In this document: one piece after another, positions 13,294-25,100 of the stretch
How the letters are laid out: every line of letters begins with the position of its first letter
Numbering within the stretch: position 1 is the stretch's first letter
Assembly (NCBI GenBank): GCA_036852015.1
Contig: JAANDG010000120.1
Span: forward strand, 124,001-188,000
Source: Pelodera strongyloides
Taxonomy: Eukaryota; Nematoda; Chromadorea; Rhabditida; Rhabditidae
Reading direction: 5' to 3'
Length of the DNA stretch: 64,000 nt
Notes under the pieces: model-generated
Told to the model about the DNA's origin: nothing
Databases searched by the model: none
What the model saw: the letters and a program-made list of their open reading frames with translations, nothing else
Position numbers and translations under genes: made by a program

Positions 13294-14755
13294 AGAATTC
13301 TAATCTAAAGAAAGGCATAGTACCGTGCAACATGTGCCTTGAGCCTTCTTTTTATTTTGTTGTTGCCAATAAGTTATGATTATCATTAGTTCAAAGAAAA
13401 TACGAACATTTAAATGACAGGTCTTTCGCAGATCTCAGCCAATTCTTTCCCATGCTGGATATATATTTCATAGAATTTATTATGTGTATGAATTTAAACA
13501 TTTATTCCTTTTCTGGTTACTCCCCCCCCCCCCCCCATTGTATACATATTTTTGATTCGACTTTGCGCGTATTAGGCTCTTGTTTCATTAACAAATCTGA
13601 TGGATGTATAGAGTTGCTAACCGACAATTTATTTTCTGTAGTTTTAGCAGTAGATTATACTCAGGTCTTCTCATGACGATGTCATAATATATGGTTTCTT
13701 TTAACTTAAGATCGTACAAAGGATATATAGGCCTCTTTTCTAATGTAACATTTTATTGTTGTTTTTGTCGCTTCTTGCCTCCTAATTTGATAGCACCGAT
13801 TTGAAAAGTATATCATGTTTGTGCTTGTGTTTACCTAACCATAAGCTTTCGGAGATTTAGGGTTCGATATAATACGGCTTCTCTGCCATATCCTATATCA
13901 TACGCTCACTGTTTTCCGATTTTTAGTTGTTGCTCCCTTTCAGAGTCTATCGTATGTTTTCAGCAAAAGCATTTAATGTAGCAATTGTTCAGACATATTC
14001 CTTGTAACCTATGCCCAGTGACTGTAGATTGTTTCTTGTTTGGATTGTACATGTGCAGGTAACTGGCAATTATTATATACATATTTGCTCCGCTCATTGA
14101 GATGTTCATGATTCTCACCATTTATGCGGAGTACCATATTGCTATTGTTTTTTTTAGCGATTTTTGTCGATCATTGCTTTTCATTTACGCTTATGCGCTT
14201 CTGGGATGAACTCTGATCTCCAAGCGACGAGAGCTCTTGTAGAAAATATATTTTCTTTGGGATCTTTCTGTGAATTGCATGCTTTTTTCGGTTTTTGAGA
14301 TGTTTAATACGTCATTTCCCCGGTCATTTTTGTCGTTATTATATGCAGGATTTTTTAGACATTCGAATAAACGTGTTGTGCCATAAACAAAATAGAATAT
14401 ACACAGTAGTTACATTTTCTACATAACTAAATAGCTAGATTCGAACAACAGCAACTTTTATAAGACAGCAAGAACTATTGCTTCATGCTTCCCGAACCGA
14501 AATGCAGAGTAAAATAAACGGCTGAGGAATAATTTCGTATGTTGGATTTAATTTAAAGAATATCGTACAAATGCACACAATTATTTGTCATCGATCAGAG
14601 TACAGTGTTGTGACTGACTGATAAGGCTTCTTTACCTGTTTTGCAAAAAAAAAAAACACAGAGGTCGCAAAGCGCACAGTCCTCCAGTGAAAATCATTAA
14701 TTGGGCAACAATTTTGAAAAGTATTGTTCCGTGATTATATATATACCAGCCGTTC
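13294..14755. other. 3' UTR and intergenic sequence
   Basis: AT-rich sequence after the stop of the polyQ gene. It includes a C homopolymer near 13522 and AATAAA near 14366. No coding exon with acceptable splice sites was seen. Confidence 0.6.
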
Positions 14756-14807
14756 GAAGAGCCCTACGGGCTCTTCTCCGACTGGAGTAATCGGCCTTCG
14801 GCCGATT
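14756..14807. repeat. Two adjacent perfect short hairpins
   Basis: GAAGAGCCC-TAC-GGGCTCTTC (14756-14776) is followed 12 bases later by AATCGGCC-TTC-GGCCGATT (14789-14807). The second can form a C(UUCG)G tetraloop, an unusually stable RNA hairpin. They lie 158 bases before a tRNA-like sequence in a gap between genes. The function is unknown; they could mark the end of an element or a structured RNA. Confidence 0.7.
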
Positions 14808-14964
14808 GTTACCCTATTTAAAACATACACACGTCTACAAAGTCATTTATGCTTGGGGAAACGTAGAATATGAGTCTAGATAGCCATTCCACTGATGGTT
14901 ATGGTACCATGCAAATTTGCCATTGAAGGACACTATGTAGAGCAGATTGTTACTCTTGTGATAA

Positions 14965-15047
14965 GCTAGCATAGCTCAACCGGTAGAGCGTTGGACTGTG
15001 AATCGAGAGGTTGTGCGCCTCTGTGGGTTCGAATCTCGCCAACGACA
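14965..15047 (+). pseudogene. tRNA-like sequence (pseudo-tRNA or SINE head)
   Basis: A good internal promoter is present: A box TAGCTCAACCGG (14972) and B box GGTTCGAATC (15027). The D stem (GCTC/GAGC) and T stem pair well, and the anticodon loop would read GTG (His). A 15-base variable region with an AGG/CCT stem is of the Ser/Leu type, the anticodon stem has a G-G mismatch, and the acceptor arms do not pair. It is therefore more likely a tRNA pseudogene or tRNA-derived SINE than a working tRNA. Confidence 0.55.
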
Positions 15048-15604
15048 AAGATTTTGTATGCTCTTTCGATCGAAGAATTTTCTTTATGAAGGGATTTCGT
15101 TGTGCACATAAAAACAAACCCGTGACAAACTCTTCTCCTTTATATAATAAGATAACGTTCCTTGTTTGCTTTTCTTTCTCTGCACATTGACACTGTTTGT
15201 ACCACGCTATGATAATGCACTGTGCATGCAAGAGAAACAGTCAAAGGTGTATCTGTATCCCGAACGGAACGTCTCGCCGCGACTAACACCATATAGGCGG
15301 GAGACACAAGTATTCATGAATTCCGGATTTTGCTGTCACGTTTTTCTGCTCTAGCATAATAACATTGAAATTAAAAGTTATGTTTTATCTTTTGCGCGAT
15401 ATCTAATTTTGAATGTGAGACACTATTTGATTCGAAACAAAACGTATTTTTGGAAGGAACTTGCATTTCGTTCTAATTGAATGGCGACTACATCTATTAT
15501 GAGCGTCTCTTAAGACCTTTACACTAATTTTAATGCATTTTTCAAGCAAAGATGCTTGTAGCTCTCCAAGTCGCTGTGATTTATCTTGTCTAAATGCTGT
15601 ATCT

Positions 15605-15700
15605 CCTCCCCGTATAATTCCCTCCCGTATAACTCATTGTTCGATTTTTTTGCTTCATTTTTTGCTTTTTTTGCCACGTCCCTCCCGTATAATTCATTGT
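15605..15700 (+). promoter_or_regulatory. Three copies of a CTCCCGTATAA-type repeat
   Basis: CCCCGTATAATTC, CTCCCGTATAACTC and CTCCCGTATAATTC occur within about 90 bases directly upstream of the acceptor that precedes the next gene. The second and third copies also share a following ATTGTT. They may be promoter elements or a small local duplication. Confidence 0.4.
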
Positions 15701-15736
15701 TTTTCAGGCACCTTATTCTTGCCCAACGAATAAAAT

Positions 15737-17749
15737 ATGGCGGAAGAAGATCATGATTTGCCGCAGACTGATACTAAAGTTGGACCAAAGGTAACAACTT
15801 GTGCTCTAATTTAGTGTTTTCTGGCTATAATCATTTAGTATCTCAAGTCCTAGCATGCACAATAAGAAAAGCGTTTAACACATGCACTGTATAAACATCT
15901 TATACATAACTGGTCCACAAGGTTCAAAATACACGGCGTGTATTTTGGAAAGTACATTTTATTATATTGACCGAAAAAAATAAGTTGCTCATTTCGTGTA
16001 TAAACCCGTGTTCAATTATAAAACCATATAAAACAATTGTATTTAGCTACCCGCAAAGAGGAAGGACGCCAATCAATTTGTTGCAAGCTCCGGTAATTTT
16101 TCATATCATGTTCTTGTTTCCATTTCTGATTTCTGAAAACCCACGACTCGTTTCCAATAAGTGACCGTCTAAACTATGGTTTATGGAGATATGCTCTTGT
16201 TGTTGGACATGATAGTCCTATCCGAAAGAATTATGCTTGCCTGTGTTGTTTATATTTACATTAACTGGCACTATAGTGGAAGTTTTCAGATGCCGCTATT
16301 CAACAGGGAGAAGTAGTAGATCTTGAACTTCGCCCATCGGATGTTATTCAGGTAGATGTGGCCTATGCAAATTTATTTTCGTCCGGCGCAATTCTACGAT
16401 GGCTTGTAATGGTTTCCATATGCATCTTTTCATTGTTTAGACCATCGTCGACCAGACTGGTAGAACTTCGTATCTCGTCCAAAGAATGACTGGTGAAAGC
16501 TTCCGCGTATGTTTCTTATATACTTGCACAATTCAAAGATTAGATTCCGGTATTTCATATAAACCGAAAATGTTGTGAGCCTTAGCGAACTTTTGAGGGT
16601 ATTAGTGGCACTTTTAACTTCTACGGTAACAATCACATGTATACCTTTTTGCAGTACCTTCGGGCCATTCCGGAAGAGGCAATACGTGCCCAAGGTAAGT
16701 ATGTATTGTGAAATTACTCCAGCCTCATATTTTTTTGAAAAAATGATTAGTGCAGATAAGTGATCTTCCCTCTTGTTCAACGCCGATTGTCGTCAATCAA
16801 ATTCTTAACAATAATTTTTTCAGAGGCAGCGCACGAAAAGTACCTTCGGTACAGAAGAAAGCGGACATTGGACAAAACTGTTGTTGTACGTTTTCTCTTA
16901 TCGTTATTATTAAAATATCAAGAGAACGGTATGCGAATAAGGTAGAGGATGCAAATTCTAGCTAGAATGGCTTTGTCGCTTTTTTGTGACGAACCCCCCC
17001 CCTGACGCGAGGTCTTTACAGTGTGCCTTTCAGATTGCCGAACTCACAGTATCTTCTGATGAGGAGGTTTGTCTATATATATTTTTTACTTTATATCACA
17101 TTTTGGGTATTCGTCCACGGGTTCAACTCGTTAAACAACTCGTTAAACAAAGTTGAAAAGGTTAGTAAGGTGGCTGCTTCTCACAAGGGAAAATAAAAGA
17201 GTTTATGATAAGAACCTTAGATCTGTCCTAAAGTATTCAAGATACGATCATCGTTCAAAATGTGGTAGCGGGCGTACCGTTTGTTTCTTCCGGCGACGGT
17301 TACCTCAAAATACACTAGCATCACAGTAAAGTTTAGCCAGTGTGTATTTCTGGGGTCAGCTTTATTACACAGGTCTTCAGTCTTCTTACACGTTTGCTGA
17401 AAAACTTTCTTAGGGTTACTTTCAGGTTGCGACAGAGGAAGTGGAATCTGTTGACCAGGCCTCTAACGACGTTGAACGCGAACTCCGACAAGATGAAGTC
17501 CGTGGACACCAAGGCGGCTCTCGAGGAGATCAAGCAGAGAAGGAGTGAGTTTCCCTGTCAACTATTCAGATTCTTTCATGGTTGCCGAAGCCGGCAGAAG
17601 ACGAGATAAGCTTAAATGCGTTTTGCTTATATGTAATGATATGTTTATAAGTAAATAAATAAATGCATGTTTTAAGAAATTTATTCAGACCAGAAGCGAA
17701 ACGCGGCCGAGATTGCGAAGAGGAAATGATTGATGACCGTACTAAATAG
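15737..17749 (+). CDS. Small conserved-looking protein, function unknown
   Basis: The start is the first ATG after a TTTTCAG acceptor at 15701-15707. Exons: 15737-15790, 16047-16092, 16290-16351, 16441-16506, 16655-16694, 16824-16885, 17034-17066, 17426-17544, 17689-17749; all junctions keep phase. The protein starts MAEEDHDLPQTDTK, has a folded-looking middle (VDLELRPSDVIQ, then RTSYLVQRMTGESF), a basic stretch (YLRYRRKRTL) and an acidic turn (VSSDEE). It has no signal peptide or membrane segment. The last two exons are open in two frames: the strong acceptor at 17425 gives an acidic tail ending at 17749 (180 aa), and a second AG ten bases later gives a basic tail ending at 17729 (170 aa). 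I do not recognise the family. Confidence 0.7.
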
Positions 17750-19123
17750 ACAAAGCCACATTAGTAAGCGGGATCTTCATCGACTTTCTAGGGTAACTGA
17801 ATTTTGAAAAATTTATTACTTTATACACAGGGAAGGTGTTTTTAATGTACATAATATTAGGTCGCGGCCAATTGTACATTTTCCCTTTTTGAAATCATTT
17901 AGCAATCTTTTTTCGATGCTGCATATCATTAATCGCATACCTTTAAAGTTCGATTTTAGTCACTTTCCTTCACAGTGCAAACGAAAAAACTATGAACTGG
18001 TTTCCGTACAAGGCAATACGTTGCATCGTGAAGCGAAAGTAGCGTGTCTTTCGTTTCTTACTTCGTCTACAAATGTGTGCCTTTCTTACACTAGCCCATT
18101 TTTTTAAAATTATTAATCGTATTATGTTCTTATTCCGTGATGGTTTTTTCTGGTTTTGACTTGTTAGGAATCTTCTTCTGATTCGTAGAACATTTTTTTC
18201 CGGAGCGCGTTGTTTTCATGTGCACTTCGTTGCTGTTCAGTCGATATGTTCCTTTGTTGGTATTCATACTGCAGTTATTTTTCTATTCACGTACAGTGTA
18301 TATGTTTCTTGTTGTCGAATTTTAGTTAGTTAGTAGGATTTTTGTTATTTGTTGCGTGCGTATTTGGGTCTTTCTTCATTGACTGGTCATTTTTAATCTC
18401 AAGTGAAACATGATCTCGTCAGAAATCCGGTAAAACATTACCTCAATTGTTCTTCGCGTAATATTGTTTTCCGTCCGTATGTGTTTCTTTGCATATGCAG
18501 CGGAGAATTGTATTTTAAATTAAATATTTGTTCTAAATGACATTTAGTGATCTTGCGGATTGGGACATGTAACATCGTCAACCGACGTTAGGTTATGCAA
18601 TCGAAGTGAGAAGTTATTGATATATATTTTATGGTACAGTAAAAGTAGAAACAGTTATTTTCAACAAAGACAAATTTCTGAGCTGGAAAAGGCACATGTA
18701 CAGCTGGTCAATAATAAATAACAGATTTCTACTGAAAATACATAATTCTGTTCAGGGTTTTCGCTCAGAAACTGACACTAAATTATTGTACGCGTTCAAA
18801 AAAAATGAATAATAAAAACAGAACCGGTGTATAAGTAGACAAGAAGTGACACGTGACACAAAACTTTGAAAGGATGAAAACACCCAATTGATTCTTCAGT
18901 GAACAGACGAGAATAATTGTTTGAACAAACAAAACATGCTAGGATTTTAAGTGTACTTCGTCAGGAAAGTTTACTGTCTCTTTAGAAATGACTGGAATAC
19001 GTCGAAAACTTTCACTCTACAATATAGTTTCTGCGTTTGTCTCTTACCAGGGTGAGCAAGCTGCGGTTCATGTCGTCTTTCGGTGGAATCAAGCTTCGGT
19101 TGAATGGGGATATAAGCATTCAT
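17750..19123. other. Space between convergent genes
   Basis: It holds the 3' UTRs of the small plus-strand gene and of the minus-strand Crumbs-like gene. It is AT-rich, with no repeat or exon that I can support. Confidence 0.55.
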
Positions 19124-22100
19124 TTATATGAGACCTTCAATTGCGGGTGGTTGCAGGTGTGGTAGATCTTTGGCGTGATGTTCCTCTTCCCACTGTGGAC
19201 GGTATTCCCCATGGTTCTTCCGTCGATCACGCACATATCGGATAGCGAGGAAGACCGCAATTGATACGAGGATGATAAATGCCTAAAGAGAGACTAGACC
19301 ATAATACTTGTGTATGCTTGTGTCGCTTTCAGAGGCTATTAAGGAGGAGCAAGAATTGTCTAATTATTGATACAAAAGTTCCGATGTCAGCAGAAGAAAA
19401 ATCGGATAATTCTGGATTAGTGGTCGAAATAAGCACTCACCAAAACACCAATAACAATGCCCGCTATTGCCCCACCACTCAGTCCTCCTGAACTTGCAGT
19501 GGTCGTTATCACTGCTGTTGTGGTTGACATAGTGCCACTATCGTCTGTCAAGTCTGATGTAGAATTTGACGATGCCCTACAAAGACCTCATGTTGAAAAT
19601 AGAAAAGGTAAGCAAAGAACCCAAAAGCGTTAGTTTCGCAATGAAGCTTGAACATTGGTGACCAAAAGGAAAAGGAACAATACATGACAAAACCAAATTA
19701 GTGTAGTAGAGGCAAAACGTTGACAAATCAAAATTCCAAATAGTCGGTTTACTGAAGAAAATTCTATTGCAATTTTATATTTTCTCTTTTTGCCCCGGCC
19801 TTTTCTCGCATAACATTTCGTTTTGCAAAAGAAACACAATAGATGAATCATATCTGAATTGATAGTTTACAAGGAAAGGGTTCCAAGATTAGTACGGATG
19901 TGGTGCGGCGTGTGCGTGAGACTACGTACATTGTCATTGACTAATTGTAAATAAAAATGTTAACCAGCATAAATATGTCAAAAATAGCTAATGAGTTGAG
20001 AGCGTTAGCTTAATTCGGCCTTTGGTTCCTAACAAATTACCAAGGTGTCTCAGTGGGTATTATTGTTGTAAGGTCGTTCATCAATTCAATAGTTGCGTTC
20101 GCCCTGAATTTTTGGTCTTCCTTGCCCTAATTGTGCTTAAGATTCGTTTAAAAACAGGAAAGACGAACATAGATTCCTCATTGCTACAGTTAGGAACTGC
20201 GAGAGTTTTGTGAAAAATGTGAAAAAAAACTAATGAAGAACTCACATTTTCGTCTGTTTGACGGGGAAATTGAGTTTGTGAAACCTATAGAGAAGTGATC
20301 GGATGAATGGTTCGTGATCCGAATTATCAGGACAAATACAATAGAGGTCCTTGCCCAGGGAACTGCGGCACCCCGCGACGATTGGCGCTGTGCTGCGTGC
20401 TGAAATTTGTGACATGTAGACAAAATCATAATAAAAAGTATGGTGGAGAAAAATACATCTTACGTGAGATCAGCATAGTGGGCCTGTTGCCAGTTAGTGC
20501 TTGAAATAGTAAGGATTTCAGAGCAAAACAAAGACAGTAAGGAGATAAACAAAGCTTTGCCCTCGAAGGATTATCCATGCTTCAAACATGAGTGTGAAGA
20601 TAAAGTAGATTTCACTATGAAGGCTAGCGGGGAAAGCGTTGTGAAAGCATAAAAAAGCCCTTGATATATTTACTGTTTGTTGCGGCATGAGCTTGTGAAT
20701 GCGATAACCTTCATACAAAGAATATGTGCATATTTTTGTGCTACGCTTCTCAAGAGGGCTCTTCAGTATTGGGTGAAATCTCTAGTCTTTCAGTATGCTA
20801 ATATGAGTGTGAAACCCAAACAAGATTCCATACACATGTGTGTTTTCTAGTCTATATACTGCACTGCACGGGAATGAACACTGTGAATTAATTGTAGAAA
20901 AAAACTGAGGAATTAAACCTAATAAAGCTAAGAAATAATAAAAATGGAGGAACATATTTCTTGTTTCACGTAACTGGCATAAACAACAGTCAACAGTCTT
21001 GTAAATGAGTTAACCATTGTAGATGAACTAAATTGTTCGCATGTGACAACATAATGGTTGAGTAAAATATCGGAATTGAATTAACTTATATTGATTTCGC
21101 TATGATTAAACCTTATCAGTGTCAACAGATGTGTGATAAAACGTCAATGACAGAAAGAATTTGCTTCGTGCATATATATTTGGTTTACATTAAATGTGGG
21201 GCCGGCTGCAATTTAATAAATTTAGATGAAGAAAGGGTCTCCCACGCGCTTCATAAATAAATGACGACAGAATATTTAATATTCCAATAAAAGTTCCTAA
21301 GAGAAAACATTTTTCAAACTCCATTTTAAACAATTGAAGTACGGTGTGGTTAAAGATGAGTCTCGGTGTGTTTCAAAGAACAGCTAGATACGCGAACTAT
21401 CCTTTTATGGTGATACTCTTTTATTTTTGGGGGACGTTTCAATGCGAGTGAAAGAAGCACTGTTGACTTAGTTTGCTAAACAACGCTGACCTTAGTGAGC
21501 GAGGCGAGAAAATCGCCAAGTTTTTGCCAAAGAAAGGATTATCTTTAGGGACGGACCTGGAGGGACTCTTGGGATGCACGCAACCACAACAGCAAAACGT
21601 CAAAGCAGACTTTCACTCAAAGGTGGAATAAGTGTGGCAATTGATTGCAAGATTTCAGTCTCCCAAATTAAGACAATACAATTCAATAGAGCACTTGTGA
21701 GACGTGTGACTTGAAGATATCGTATAAACAACCGACAGACTCAACAGACGCAAAGAACGTAACATATATTAATTAAATGCGATGTAACAAGATAATTCTT
21801 CCTTTAAATTATGTGCAAATTGGTCAAAGGCGAAAAAGTAGTACGTAGATAAAAGTTCATTGCACCCGGTCTCAGGAACGCCTCGGGCCTCTTTTCTTAT
21901 TGTCACATGGGCACGGAAAGAGAGTTGTGTGTGTGTATTTCTGTTTAGGTGTGCTGAATATGAATGCATTGGGTTGTGTGTGCGGGATAATGTAAATAGT
22001 CATCCGACACGACCAGAAATGGGCAAGTGGCGATACTCGAATACACCTGCAGCAGTCAGAATTCATGCAAGATTAATGCATTTGCTTTCCTGCTAAATCC

Positions 22101-25100
22101 ACACAGTTGTCTTATTTGCCGACAGGCTGCCCTAGTGACGAATCTCGAAACTTCAACTTATTCAGGACTTTATATAGGAATAGAATTTTCCATTAAATGT
22201 CAAAGAAATGAAATGAGACAGTTTAAAATATGGTGAAATTGTTGTCTGAGGATTTCAACGGAGATCCATAAATAGTTGCCATGGGCGACCACGGCGAAAA
22301 ATCGGAAACAACCACATGTCTACTCCCCGGTAAGTCCGCATCATTAACTTGTAAGCGGAGTGAAGGAAAACACATTATTTCTTCAATTAACAAAAAGCGG
22401 TTGATTTTTTTATTATCAGAAATTGCTCTACCAATTCAAAAGGTGTTGCATGAAAAATCTTCGAATTCGCTCCTTCATTGTATAGAATCTGGCACTACTT
22501 TGACTAACGGAGGGGAAATGAATAATATATTGCACAAAAAGGACACGAGATCAAAAGAACATAATAAATGAATGAAAAATGAAGGTGATACGAAGTAAGG
22601 TTTCCAGAAAAATTAGTACGGATGAAACTGAAACAAAGCAACTGAATAACAATTGGCAATTACAATGGCAATTATTTCTGTGACACATCATCATATTCAT
22701 ATGAGTACATATAATGTGCATTGGCTGGGCCACTTGGTAGGCACCGGTGCACACGGTTGTGTGTCTGTGGACCGGTAATCGTGAAATGCAAACACAACAA
22801 ATTACAGCGACTCGCATCCAGCAACGGTCAAAAAATTATCGAGTCCTCAAACTTTGATCATCTGTTAAGAATCTATGCTAAGTAAGTGATTTTTGCTTGT
22901 TATTTTGTGATAGGTCTAGGGATTAATAAAGGCAAGCGTGATGAATACAAATAAATGGTAGCTTCAAGTAAGACATAGTTTTCTTTGTCTGGTGATATGT
23001 GCTATGTAAATGTACCATAGAAAGCAAGGCAGAATCCTTTCTGCGCACGGTCACGTTGTTTTCGAGAGCTGTAGACGCAATGGAGGTTCTTGAACTGTCA
23101 TCATATGTACGAACCTTCAAAACGTGTTTGAAAACATTCACGCGCACTCTTATGTAATACATCATACAAGAGCATAGTTCATAAGTACTAACACCTTCGC
23201 TGCTTCCAAATATATGTTTATTTGCACCTTCATTTTTTCGGGATTTCGTTCAGTTATTAATGGTACGTTTGTATACAATAAGAAAGAAAAACATACAATA
23301 AGAAAGACGTTTAAAAAATTGGTACAGGAGTGGCCCTCACGGGACTAGGCGCCAGAATAGCAGAATGTATTATATGTCAGAAAAACAATGTGTATCGGAA
23401 ATGCGATCAATATGCCTCATTGTTCAATAACTATCGGGAAACTTCTTGAAAGTGTCACGCTAGCCATTCTCCCCGCAAAAGGACATTTGTTTTACAGTGA
23501 ATAGACGTAAAGTGACGAGAAAGTTCATTTGAAAAAAGAAATAATCTAGGTGATGATCTCATGACATTTTGACAATATATTGGTAGAAATCACTTTTTCT
23601 TGCGAAATTAGGTCTGTAAAATTATTGCGGCAAGATGCATTTTTTGGGATTCTGTCAGTGTTTTTTTGAAAATAATAGTGATATTGCAAAATGTATATGG
23701 CCAAATCAAATGAAGGACAAAAGAGCCAGTCTCTTAATATCTCACACATGGTCAATTTCCGGCGTTGAATTCTTAAGGTAACCCAAAGAAAAACCAGTTT
23801 TTTTCCTGGGAGTGCGGTACTCAATGGCAGGTAACGTACAAAAACAAAGAAAGACTGGAATGCACATATATAAAACAGAGAGACGACTAAGAAGAAAATT
23901 CAAAAAAAAATAGCAAATAAGTATTGACAGAAATGTCCATCAAAACACTTTTATAATAAACACTTGCAAAACTCTATAGCAGGGATTTCATGAACGAAGA
24001 TCACGAACATGTTACCTTTCAGTTAGAGGAATCTGCAGGTACAATTATTGATTGTTGTATTATAATATGTTTAATAATGAATATAAACAAAAGAAAAACA
24101 ATAAGTTTCAAAATTAAGTAGACTACTGCTTCAGATGTCAAAAAGCGTATACAAATACAAGGTGCGTGTATATGGTTCAGAAACTAGCAGAAAACGGGCC
24201 AAGAAATTTTTAAGCAAACAGTGGGCGCGTCACTGAACAAGATACGTAATCGATATTAGCCATAGATGACTCAGACAACTTATTAGTTTTGTACCCCCAC
24301 CCAGTGGTTTTGATTATTTATTTTGGGAACTTTAACTCGTGATTTAAATTTGATAATGTAAACTAATGAAAGGTTGTGTATGTATAGTACAGTAATAGAA
24401 ATAACAGAAACAATGTGCTGAAACTGTCAATACTGGCAAGTCTCACTTTTGTTTGTTTTCTTAATTGGAACTACCGATCGTATGGCATTTTTTGTTAGTC
24501 AATATTTCCTTTGTAGAGACACTTTAATTTTAAGCAACAGGGTGTGCGAAAAATATTCGAAAAATGCAAAAATGCATAATCGGCGTTGTAGACTGCTTAT
24601 CATTGCCGCATGGAAACCCCGTTGCACACGTTACGCGCATTGATTGAGGAAGAGACAGTAAACAGCGCATTCCAAGCCGATGAAAAAATCATATGCAAAT
24701 GAGCTGTGATACCTCTTTATGGCTGATTGATATCATTGCGACTTGCACAGAAATAGACGCAAGATATCACATGGCAAATAAATGCTAGTAGAAATGAGAA
24801 GATACTACAATTCTAAATTTAATTCCATGGTATGGCAAGATTTCTAGGTTCAAGTCACAGGTCTTAGGCCATGTACGAAGATTTTATAACACGAAGGCAA
24901 GCATAAAAAAGTCTGATTCCATGTTATTCTAAATGTCCAACAAAAATCAAGCGAATGATGTCCGTTGATTGAAATGATCTTGGTTTTCTATGCCATAAAA
25001 TTATTTGTGACTAATCTCACTGTTTGGGTAAACACTCGTGTTCATGAGGTCGGAAACTTGTAGAATTTACTCAGCAGATAATGAAAAGATATACAAATAT

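Noticed and set aside
14965..15047. Functional tRNA-His
   Set aside because: The acceptor arms do not pair and the variable arm is of the wrong class.
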